This document shows, in pieces, positions 15,699 through 24,180 of a stretch of DNA of 64,000 bases (its first letter is position 1; the number at the start of each line of letters is the position of its first letter). The stretch is taken from contig JAWQEG010003784.1 in assembly GCA_033782935.1 (NCBI GenBank), positions 1-64,000 of the forward strand. Reading direction: 5' to 3'. The notes beneath the pieces were generated by a model. It was given only the letters and a program-made list of their open reading frames with translations. It was not told the origin of the DNA and did no database searches. The stretch comes from Petrolisthes cinctipes. Its lineage: Eukaryota > Arthropoda > Malacostraca > Decapoda > Porcellanidae. The position numbers were made by a program, and so were the translations under genes.

Positions 15699-16635
15699 CC
15701 TCCGGGCTGGGCCAAGAATGAAATTACGTGCTGTGAGTACGGGTCCAATACTTACTTTAATCCTGCCTGTCCGGGTATTTCCCGGAAAATCACTCTACTT
15801 CTCTTACTCCCTACGTCTAAACTACAATACTGAACAACTTAAATTTGATTGTGTACTCACCATCAACTCCTCCTCTTTCCATTAAAACCAACCCTAGCTC
15901 TCTAGGACACTCCATTACCGAGAAATCAAGTGAGGAATGGAGGTCACTTTTCCCGTGAGAGCGAGGCTGCGTTCGCTTTGTGAGCGTGGCTCTGACAAGG
16001 ACTGGCGTGGGTGGAGAAAAGATGGCCGCCGGCAGAATGACGCAACACTTGCCTCCCCCAGGCGACACGTCGTACGGTTCGTGTGCATCCTACCATTACA
16101 GCCCCTGTATTATTTGTGTGGTTAGCTGACCATTCCAGAGTGGTTTTATGCCCTGGAGAGAAGCGTGGGAGTTATGTACAGTATTTACGCGAAACATTTT
16201 CAGTGTCATTCGCACCATTTGTTCATGTTCAACGTAAATATAAATGTGTCACTATCACTGTTATCCTTATTTTCTATATATTTTTGTATTTTGTTGTTTT
16301 AAATTTTTTATTATCATTTTTTCTATGCGTAAATGTGTCACTATCACTTTTCTTATAGCCTAATATGTACAAATGTGTCACTATCACGTCACTACAGCCT
16401 AAAATATATGTACAAATGTGTCACTATCACGTCACTACAGCCTAAAATATATGTACAAATGTGTCACTCTCACTTTTCTTATAGCCTAATAAGTACAAAT
16501 GTGTCACTATCACGTCACTACAGCCTAAAATATATGTACAAATGTGTCACTCTCACTTTTCTTATAGCCTAAATAGTGTCACTGTCACCAAGTGTCACTG
16601 TCACTTTATTCGCATACTCCCATCACTTCCTGCTT
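15699..16635. other. 3' non-coding part of piggyBac with a 40-50-bp tandem repeat
   Basis: At about 16328-16600 the unit AAATGTGTCACTATCAC, followed by GTCACTACAGCCTAAAATA or TTTTCTTATAGCCTAA, repeats about six times. The rest shows no gene. Subterminal TCCGGGTATTTCCCGG near 15771-15786 resembles the palindromes at the other end. Confidence 0.75.
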
Positions 16636-18984
16636 CTATATATATTCCAATATATGGTAGTCTGAGAAGCAGTTTCCAGGGCATAACGGCACACAACATT
16701 CCTTGCACCAGAAGCGAGTTTCCTTGGACTTCTGGGGGTGACGTGTTGTGTGCCTGCAAACATAGCAGCGACGAGAGCCTGGACGTCCTGACGGCAACGG
16801 TGGCAGATTAGTGAGGTAGTGGCGAGCCATATAGCCACTCTGCTGCAACCTGTCAGGCCGTTGTGCCGCTGCCTGTCTGCCTTGCTGTGGTTGCACAGTG
16901 CTGAACCTCTCCAGGAGCTGAGATATCAACTCTAGCTCGAATTCCCGGAGTGCCAACTTGGAGTCAGGGTGATGCTGGAGGTAGAGTATATAACAGTTCA
17001 GCACTGTGACATCAAGAAGGTGGAAGAAAGCCTTCTTGTACCACTTACAAGTTTTTCTCAGACAATCGATGGAACTCACCATCATGTCTGACTTATCAAC
17101 GAGTCTCATATTGATGTTATAATCGAGCACAGCATCAGGCTTGTAGATGGTATCACCTGTGCCGCGCTCAGTCTTCCCAGAATCCTGCATCACGCCCCTG
17201 TTCACGGTGGTGAGCATATTGACGGGGCGTTTATCGTGCCATTTGATGGCCAGCATGTTCCCACATTTCTTTTTGATGCAGTCGCCCCTCCGGGTGAGAG
17301 GGAATGCTGGCCACCCCTTCCTGTTGACACGAATAGTTCCGCAGGATCCTGTTTGGTGCTGCAGGAGAAACTGGCTAAGTGCTGGAGAGGTGTAATAGTT
17401 ATCAGTGTACAGGATGTGGTTGTTGTCAAGGTAATCCCCCATGAGTGCCTTGACAACACTCCCGCTGAAGCCAAGAGGGTCGTCGGCCGGGACATCCACA
17501 TCCGTACCTGAATAGAGTATAAAATCCAACACATAGCCAGTCTTACAGTCGCAGATGACATAGAATTTGATGCCAAATCTATGCCTCTTTGACGGGATGT
17601 ACTGGATGAAGGACAGTCTTCCCCTGAACAGCACCAGAGACTCGTCGATAACCACTTTCTGGAATGGTCGAAAAAATGCTCGTATTTTCTCCTGGAGGAT
17701 AGACATTACTGGCCTAATTTTCCACAGCCTGTCGTTCGGGTGTGGACCCATGTTGGGGGCGAAGTGCAGGTAGGACAAAATGTCCCTATACCTGTCCCTG
17801 GACATGTATTTCCCGAACGCAGGTGTGGATATCAGGGCGTGTGTGCTCCAGAAGTCCTTGAGGCGATGTTTCTTGACATGAGGCATCATCATGGTCAAAG
17901 CTAACCACACATACAACTCAGCAATATCGACGTCAGCCCATTGCAACATCTTACTATGTTCCCTGCCTGGTCTATTGCTGAGTTGCACAGAGAGTTGTTT
18001 GAAGGTGTTTATCTCCTGCATCATGTAAGTCATCAATATTATATCAAAAAAGGCAGTGAAATAATCTAATATTGATGACCTCTGACGACAGGGAAATGCG
18101 GCCTGTATACCTGAATGACTGTCGTCAAAGGCAGGTATATCAGGCGCAAATTCATCGCAATCCGTCCACACATAGGGATCAGCGGGTCTATGACGAGGTG
18201 CGCCGCGTTGCTGTCGTTGTTGTTGTGGTGGTGGTGGTGCAGCGGTACCAGGGGCAGGCGAGAGTGAGTCGTCAGGCACGAGAGGAGAGGGAGAGTGTGG
18301 TGGTGGGGGAGGTGGCGTCAGGTCACGGGGGGGCGGGCTATCAGGGTCAACTGTAGGGGAGAGATAAGCTGCCTTTGTCCTCTTCCCCCTTCCTTTACCC
18401 TTCCCTCTTACTCCTACTCTCCTCCCTCTTACCACCACTGGTTGCGACGCATCCTCGTCCGACGAGGAAGAGGAAGACGAAAAATCTAACCTCCTCCTCG
18501 GCCTCTTGCCCATGGGAGTGGAGACGTAGCGAGGTTTGGAGGTTGAAGCAGGAGTAGACCTCTTCCTGCCTCCCACGCCAGATGTTGTAGGAATGGGAGA
18601 CAAGAGAGTGTCTCCCAAACTACCTCCCACCCCACTGGTGGACGGAATTGCAACAGGGGCTGTAACCTCTGACACATCATGCAAGGCTGAAGTTGAGGGA
18701 AGAGCTGTGATGGAAGTCACCGCTACACAGACATCTTCCTCAGTTGATTCGTCAGCTTGCCATTCAGTATCAGAGTAGCTGTCCAGGTCGTCACTCCCAT
18801 ATGAAAGGTCTGCCAGATTCTCCAATTCCCGCCCTATTGCAGAATCTGACAACCTTGCAGGTGCATGACGCAATCTAGCTGGTTGCACCCGCGGAGTGGA
18901 GGTTACAGGAGCGGGTGCGCCTGGCAGCGCGGTAGGATGCACCGAATCGAACGAGCCCGTATTTTCTTCACTACGCCCAGCCAT
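16636..18984 (-). CDS. piggyBac-family (PGBD4-like) transposase
   Basis: A 782-residue open frame from the ATG at 18984 (MAGRSEE) to the stop at 16636, without lesions. The first ~290 residues are acidic, Ser/Pro-rich and disordered, with basic patches (KGKGRGKRTK) that may direct nuclear entry. The DDE domain follows: DYFTAFFDIILMTYMMQEIN, then the three expected catalytic aspartates in VVIDESLVLFRGR, ILYTDNYYTSPALS and NMRLVDKSDMM. A C-terminal cysteine-rich zinc domain (CYVCRHTTRHPQKSKE, then WCKECCVPLCPGNCF) binds the transposon ends in this family. The enzyme excises and inserts at TTAA without a scar. A frame of this length with all motifs argues for recent activity. Confidence 0.95.
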   Translation of the reverse strand: MAGRSEENTGSFDSVHPTALPGAPAPVTSTPRVQPARLRHAPARLSDSAIGRELENLADLSYGSDDLDSYSDTEWQADESTEEDVCVAVTSITALPSTSALHDVSEVTAPVAIPSTSGVGGSLGDTLLSPIPTTSGVGGRKRSTPASTSKPRYVSTPMGKRPRRRLDFSSSSSSSDEDASQPVVVRGRRVGVRGKGKGRGKRTKAAYLSPTVDPDSPPPRDLTPPPPPPHSPSPLVPDDSLSPAPGTAAPPPPQQQRQQRGAPRHRPADPYVWTDCDEFAPDIPAFDDSHSGIQAAFPCRQRSSILDYFTAFFDIILMTYMMQEINTFKQLSVQLSNRPGREHSKMLQWADVDIAELYVWLALTMMMPHVKKHRLKDFWSTHALISTPAFGKYMSRDRYRDILSYLHFAPNMGPHPNDRLWKIRPVMSILQEKIRAFFRPFQKVVIDESLVLFRGRLSFIQYIPSKRHRFGIKFYVICDCKTGYVLDFILYSGTDVDVPADDPLGFSGSVVKALMGDYLDNNHILYTDNYYTSPALSQFLLQHQTGSCGTIRVNRKGWPAFPLTRRGDCIKKKCGNMLAIKWHDKRPVNMLTTVNRGVMQDSGKTERGTGDTIYKPDAVLDYNINMRLVDKSDMMVSSIDCLRKTCKWYKKAFFHLLDVTVLNCYILYLQHHPDSKLALREFELELISQLLERFSTVQPQQGRQAAAQRPDRLQQSGYMARHYLTNLPPLPSGRPGSRRCYVCRHTTRHPQKSKETRFWCKECCVPLCPGNCFSDYHILEYI

Positions 18985-19084
18985 TGTCACGGTCAAGCAC
19001 ACACTGATTGAATGTGGGGATGAAAAGGTCTGGTGGTGAAGTATAGCCAGATCAAAAAAAATCCCGACAAATTTGGCGTTTTTC

Positions 19085-19202
19085 CACATAAATTACCAAA
19101 AGCGGGATTTCCCGCTGCCCGGACTCTGTCGACAGAGCGGGATTTCCCGCTGCCCGGCCTCTGTCGACCGAGCGGGAAATCCCGCTGCCCGGACTCTGGG
19201 GG
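19085..19202. repeat. Subterminal palindromic repeats of the piggyBac 5' end
   Basis: Three ~42-bp units each carry the palindrome GCGGGATTTCCCGC or GCGGGAAATCCCGC followed by TGCCCGGACTCTG or similar. The spacers include CTCTGTCGACAGAG, a second palindrome. Such arrays next to the terminal repeat are candidate binding sites for the cysteine-rich domain of the transposase (inference). Confidence 0.8.
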
Positions 19203-19206
19203 TTAA

Positions 19207-19803
19207 TGACAATTTTGGTTGCTCTGTTATTATTTTTGCCACCATTTCATCTATTACTGCATGGTTACGTTCACACAGGCCATTACTGAAGGGTGAATAT
19301 GCTGGTGTATGCATCACTTGAATGTTCATATTTTCACACCTATCAAGGAATGTGGTGTTGACAAACTCCCCACCATTATCACATAAAAACTTCACAGGAG
19401 CTCCTAACCCAGTTCCCAACCATGTTTCAATGACTTTTTCAACAATCTCCTTAGGTTCTTTACTTTTTGTTACACATGATTTTGATAACCTTGTAGCCAT
19501 ATCTACCTTATGAAGAAAATATGTATCACCCTTCTTATACTCCTTTAGATCTATTGCTACAACTTGGTTGAACTCTTTTGCCATAGTCACACTCACAACT
19601 GGTGTTGATGGTGTTTTCTTGTACTTCATACATATTTTACAGCTATTTGACACCTCCTCAGCATGAACACAACACATCTCATCATCAATGTCTCCATCTT
19701 TCAATAGCTGAATTAACCTCCTACATGTGGGATGACCAAATTGTAGGTGCAGTTTTTCTATCTTCTTTTTCTTTTCCTTTTCATCACTGCCCAATGTCAG
19801 CAT
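19207..19803 (-). pseudogene. Copia integrase, N-terminal and core part
   Basis: The zinc-binding N-terminus (LHLQFGHPTCRRL, then CKICMKY) is followed by the catalytic core with VVAIDLKEYKKGD, VKFLCDNGGEF and YSPFSNGLCERNHAVID, i.e. the D, D and E positions of a retroviral-type integrase. The frame is open until the piggyBac element interrupts it at the TTAA. The remainder of the domain resumes at 15694 and below, with a frameshift near 15645. Confidence 0.9.
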
Positions 19804-20020
19804 TATTTCTTCTGTTTTCTTCCAAACTTCCTTCTCATCCCTTAGCAGGAGACAATAGTGTCCTCAAGAAGTGTACCTTAACTTTACCCTTTTTCCATGT
19901 ATCATATCAATGTCATTTTCCAGGTCTAGTTTCATTTGTGCTTTCTTCATTGATTTCTTGCTGAACAGTTGTCTGATTTCTTAATCTGGGTCCACTTGTT
20001 TCCTCTGCCATGCAACTACG

Positions 20021-20031
20021 CTCTGCTACCA
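20021..20031 (-). promoter_or_regulatory. Primer binding site of the Copia element
   Basis: TGGTAGCAGAG on the minus strand, two bases inside the 5' LTR, is complementary to the 3' end (CTCTGCTACCA) of initiator tRNA-Met, a common primer for Copia elements. Confidence 0.75.
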
Positions 20032-20033
20032 TT

Positions 20034-20245
20034 TGTTGAGCTGGTAGATACATATGGCAGGATATAGCAGAGGCACAGGAGCAAGGAAATTAACTTTAAT
20101 TCTGTAGGCAACACACATGGAACGTAGCAGCCAGTGCCAACCATCCCCGCTCGCACTCGCACATCTCTAAAACATAAACAACAAAACAAATGACATTCGC
20201 GAAGCGTGGAGCGTAACATCTCACACAAATTGAACATAGTTAACA
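20034..20245 (-). repeat. 5' LTR of the Copia element
   Basis: Begins TGTTGAGCTGG and ends TTAACA on the plus strand (TG...CA). It aligns with 12857-13063 with several substitutions and small indels, so the element is not recent. Confidence 0.85.
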
Positions 20246-20325
20246 TGTGTGTGTGTGTTATTGTTTTAAGTAGTGTGTAGCTGCTTGTATTAAATTAAAA
20301 GATGGTAGTTAACCTATTTATTGGA
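20246..20325. repeat. Dispersed ~55-bp repeat (TTTTAAGTAGTGTGTAGC)
   Basis: TTATTGTTTTAAGTAGTGTG continues into a GCTGCTTGTATTAAATT stretch. The block recurs at about 28969-29020 and twice at 35900-36017. Confidence 0.75.
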
Positions 20326-20560
20326 AAGTTTATCATCTAAGGAACAGAGGGCCTCCGGTTAGATGGCAGAACAGAGTGGAAGAGTATGTAAAGGAGAGAA
20401 ACGTGAGGGGCAGAGTAGGGACGGACCAAGTAAGGAGGGAGTGTTGGAACAGGGAGAACTGGAGACACTTCTGCTGTGGCCACCCCCTTGGGGGGAGTTC
20501 CCAGAGGGAACGAGGTGTCAGAGCTATAGATAGATAGATAGGAACAGAGGGAAGCTGTCA
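20326..20560 (+). pseudogene. LINE 3' end with (TAGA)n tail
   Basis: The plus strand reads PPVRWQNRVEEYVKERNV, then RRECWNRENWRHFCCG and a stop, followed by GATAGATAGATAG. This C-terminal arrangement closes many RTE/CR1-like reverse transcriptases. The same end occurs inverted at 63905-64000. Only about 70 codons remain. Confidence 0.7.
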
Positions 20561-21795
20561 AACTCTTACGTGAGTTACCCCTATATGGATGATTATATTT
20601 GACCGCGACTATAATGTGACATCTATATCCATTAATCCATCATCTCCTGGGAACTGAAGGAGCTCATTTGCATAGCCTAGTACTTTGTTCTATGGCTTTC
20701 TGTAATATTTGTAGATTTGTAGTCTGTCTGTCTGTATACTTGTATGTCTATTTGTCTATCTGTTTGTGGGAGGGGGGGGCTCACCTGCCCCCCACTCCTC
20801 TACCATACCCCTCGAGTCTGCCTATAAAGACTATATCTGGTGACTTGTTCTGAGTTATAACTGAACAGTCTACGGTTACAAAATTTTATTATAACACGGT
20901 CCCCGCTCTGAGCCGCTCTTATCTGGACCCGTAAATGCCTCCTCCTCACCTCCCACCTACCGCATCGCATGCATAGCAATCCAGCTGTGCTGGTTCCACT
21001 ATACCAATAATAGTGCATTTGTCGCGGCTTTCAGCCGCTTAAATTGTATTTATTGGTTGTGGAACCAGCACAGCTTTAACTGTCCCACCCTCCTCCCGAT
21101 GCAGCAGCCATTCACTGTTTTCTCATTGGAGTGGCAGAGCGTGTGCTCTCCTAGAGTGGGGTCAGTATCTCCACAGGCCACCACCAGGTGGCTCCCATGT
21201 CTAGTACAGCGCCAGATTTAAATTCATTTTACTTCTGATGATCGTCACGAAATAGACCCTTCGAGCCCAGAATATGCCTTTATGGGGCCTGGGCTGGAGA
21301 AGGGGTGTATTCTATAGCAATCCAGCTGTGCTGGTTCCACAACCAATAAATACAATTTCAGCCGCGACAAATGCACTAATTTATCTACAGTATTTATCTA
21401 TTTTCTGTCTGTGTGTGTGTGTGTCTGTTGACTCTATTACTTTTGCTACACTGTCTTCAAGTTGCTGTCGAGTTTTTCTGATTGCCACAGAAGATAATAT
21501 TACTTTTTTGTATTTCAAAAATTGTCTTTTACTTATTGGTGGCATATCAAATAATGAACAAAACCTTTGTACAGATGCAAAAGATAATCCTTCAAACATA
21601 GCACTGTAAACATGTTTCATGGTGTTTGTTTCCAGCTAATAATATGAAGTTGCCTTACTGTTGAGTTTAATTAAGTATTAGAGTATTTATTTAGAAGATT
21701 GTAAGACTTGTTTAGTATTGAATAAGGTAGACTTGTATAAGCTACTTTTTGCTTTATGGAGTTTGGTGGTAAGAGAAGAAAGAAGATATGCTTGT
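20561..21795. other. Non-coding; contains a ~65-bp inverted repeat
   Basis: No gene is recognised. A block at about 21010-21073 (AGTGCATTTGTCGCGGCT through AACCAGCACAGCT) is repeated in reverse at about 21315-21379. The first arm carries an extra TTCAGCCGCTT. Another GCAATCCAGCTGTGCTGG at about 20977 makes a smaller hairpin with the first arm. This resembles a foldback or MITE remnant. Confidence 0.6.
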
Positions 21796-22335
21796 CAAGT
21801 TGTCACCTATAATGACAACTCTACCTGTCATGGATTTGGCAGGATTATTTTGTGTCAAGTTGTCCCCTATAATGACAACTCTACCTGTCATGGATTTGGC
21901 AGGATTATTTTGTGTCAAGTTGTCCCCAATAATGACAACTCTACCTGTCATGGATTTGGCAGGATTATTTTGTGTCAAGTTGTCCCCTATAATGACAACT
22001 CTACCTGTCATGGATTTGGCAGGATTATTTTGTGTCAAGTTGTCCCCAATAATGACAACTCTACCTGTCATGGATTTAGCAGGATTATTTTGTGTCAAGT
22101 TGTCCCCTATAATGACAACTCTACCTGTCATGGATTTGGCAGGATTATTTTGTGTCAAGTTGTCACCTATAATGACAACTCTACCTGTCATGGATTTAGC
22201 AGGATTATTTTGTGTCAAGTTGTCACCTATAATGACAACTCTACCTGTCATGGATTTAGCAGAATTATTTTGTGTCAAGTTGTCACCTATAATGACAACT
22301 CTACCTGTCATGGATTTAGCAGGATTATTTTGTGG
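21796..22335. repeat. 60-bp satellite, nine tandem copies
   Basis: Exactly nine units of 60 bases start CAAGTTGTC and differ at only a few sites (CACCTAT/CCCCTAT/CCCCAAT, TTTGGC/TTTAGC). Each holds the inverted repeat AGTTGTCA...TGACAACT. Because 60 is a multiple of three, long open frames appear on both strands. They lack codon-like variation, so I do not call a gene. Confidence 0.95.
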
Positions 22336-23232
22336 AACCAGTCATCAAATGAACATGAATGGAACCCTCCACTGGGGGACTTATTGTATTGTGTTCAGTC
22401 CAGGCATCATAAAGATGGATAGCCTTATATAAACACCACGTATTGAGGGAGTAACACACCAGATGCAGTTCCAGAGAACATAATAGATATAAAGGATTTT
22501 GTTGATAGATGACCCTCTCTGGATATTTAGTGTCCTGCCTCACTATGACTTTCCTTTTACCTGGATCATCAGTGAGATTTGTCTCATCAAAATTTATTAT
22601 GTTCTCTGGAGGAACACCTTCTAGGGATTCTTTCAAGTTACTGTAGAACTGAGTTAACATGACTTTTGTAACTTTGGCTCTGATAGTCTTTATATTCTGG
22701 GACACTCGTTTGTGGTGCTCTAGGTACAGCCACAATCAAATATCCACCAACACTTTCCTTCCATCGTACAAAGAAATCAGTCTCAAATCAAAATATAATC
22801 ATACAACATTTTATGTCAACTCAACCCCCTCAATTATTATTATTATGAGGTGCTGCAAAATCATACACGTGTTGTTTTTTATTACCAAGATATTTACTAC
22901 GATGGAAGGAAAGTGTTGGTGGATATTTGATTGTGGCTGTACTTAGTGGCCCATTTCATACCCGGCAAATTGTCACGGAAACTTGGACCGTAACGCCTCA
23001 TTTTTCTAAGTACTGTATGAGTTCACTAACATTCTCAAATGCATTATGTGGAGTGGGAATCCCCTTTCTGACAATGTGAGCATTCTGTTACACAACAGTA
23101 ACTCTTTATCATGAGTCAATGAGGTTCCACATCCTACTGGTTTGCTAGGTTTTGGTTTCATGTAATTATGCACTGTGCTCTTTTTTAATTTATATTTTTC
23201 TGCTGCTTTGCACACACTCATGTTGTTGTTGT
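22336..23232 (-). pseudogene. Tigger/Jerky-type (pogo superfamily) transposase relic
   Basis: On the minus strand an N-terminal helix-turn-helix of the Psq/CENP-B type (VCKAAEKYKLKKSTVHNYM) lies at about 23020-23225. The DDE core lies at 22340-22735 with NIINFDETNLTDDPGKRKV and KYPERVIYQQ. Sequence after the first core motif is frameshifted (KAIHLYDAWTEHN). Between the two parts a MITE (22725-22941) interrupts the coding region. Much of the DNA-binding domain and the end of the core are absent. The product would have cut and pasted DNA at TA sites. Confidence 0.85.
22725..22941. mobile_element. Mariner-type MITE with ~42-bp perfect inverted ends
   Basis: TACAGCCACAATCAAATATC at the left is the exact complement of the right end, and the match continues through ACTTTCCTTCCATCGTA. 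The dinucleotide TA at each edge fits a TA duplication. Relatives lie at 51216-51900 (partial) and 61157-61370. It is inserted in the Tigger-like coding region. Confidence 0.9.
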
Positions 23233-24180
23233 TGAAGTTCCTCAAGGTGTCTGGCCGAGCAGCCCCCCCGAGCTCCTGAGGAAGGTCATTGCCTGAACTG
23301 GGCTTTCCCACAGTGCCCTCAGAGAGTGTATGTTGTGTTGTTGGTGAGTGTGGTTGTGTGTATTGCAGTCTTCCATAATGTGTTTAATAGAATGAGGTGT
23401 TGTGTTGTTGTGTGTGTTGCAGTCTTCCATAATGTGTTTAATAGAATGAGGTGTTGTGTTGTGTTGTTGGTGAGTGTGGTTGTGTGTATTACAGTCTTCA
23501 ATAATGTGTTTAATAGAATGAGGTGTTGTGTTGTTGTGTGTGTTGCAGTCTTCACTAATGTGTTTAATAGAATGAGGTGTTGTGTTGCATCCTGGACAGA
23601 CATCCACAATGACTCCATCCAGCTTCTTGTGATATGTCAGAAGGGCCGGGTGGTGGCCACACCACAGCCTGGCCAAGTGGACTCTGTCTTCACAGGGAAG
23701 GGAGAATTCAGATGGGTGGATGTCAGGAGGTCGTGCATGCAGCTGTGTGTTGTTTTTGAGTGTTTGGATGGATTGATGAGTGATTGGAGTATGTCAGGAG
23801 GTCATACAAACAGCTGTGTGTTGTTTTTGAGTGTTTGGATGGACTGATGAGTGATTTGAGTATGGATGTGTTTCTGGAGATTGGTTTAGAATGGGCAGGG
23901 TGTAAGAGATGATAGTATTTGTGTATGGTATTGATTTGAGTATGGATGTGTTTCTGGAGATTGGTTTGGGGTGGGCAGGGTGTAAGAGATGATAGTATTT
24001 GTGTATGGTATGGTGTACTGGGTGTTGTTTTGATGTTCCTTGGCATGTGTGGGTGTTGTGTCATGTAGTGTAGTGGATGGTGTGTGTGTGTGTGTGTGTG
24101 TGTGTTGTAGTGTAGTGGATGGTGTGTGTGTGTGTGTGTTTTGTGCCATGTAGTGTAGTGGATGGTGTGTGTGTGTGTGG
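23221..24180 (-). pseudogene. 3' fragment of I/Jockey-like LINE with internal minisatellite expansion
   Basis: The minus strand encodes the C-terminus of the family ([14 protein letters not shown]...EDCNTHN, then [16 protein letters not shown]) and ends in (CAA)n at 23221. The segment [17 protein letters not shown] occurs four times at about 23345-23590, so the zinc-knuckle region is amplified. Further duplications lie at 23735-23845, 23880-24005 and in a GT-laced triplicate at 24060-24180. Confidence 0.85.

Larger units (their letters stand above)
15699..19202 (-). mobile_element. piggyBac-like transposon, apparently intact
   Basis: TTAA occurs at both edges (15695-15698 and 19203-19206), the duplication used by piggyBac. 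The ends are related inverted repeats: TTAACCCCTCCGGGC on the left and, read inward from the right, TTAACCCCCAGAGTCCGGGC. Inside is one long uninterrupted transposase gene on the minus strand. Joining the flanks at a single TTAA brings two halves of the Copia integrase together, so the insertion is later than the Copia element. Confidence 0.93.
12857..20245 (-). mobile_element. Copia (Ty1-type) LTR retrotransposon, decayed, split by piggyBac
   Basis: Two related terminal repeats (12857-13063 and 20034-20245) start TGTTGAGCTGG and end TTAACA on the plus strand. Between them, on the minus strand, lie integrase, reverse transcriptase and RNase H in the Copia order (integrase first). A primer site matching initiator tRNA-Met lies next to the 5' LTR. 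Only about 220 bases separate the 5' LTR from the start of integrase homology, so gag and protease are missing. The pol frame holds several stops and frameshifts, and the integrase is split by a 3.5-kb piggyBac element. No target duplication was found; the left flank is a LINE fragment but the right flank is not. Confidence 0.9.

Noticed and set aside
21796..22335. CRISPR-like array
   Set aside because: Units are contiguous without unique spacers, and the sequence is from an animal genome.
21718..22432. Open frames of about 180-230 codons in three phases
   Set aside because: They arise from a 60-bp satellite whose length is a multiple of three.
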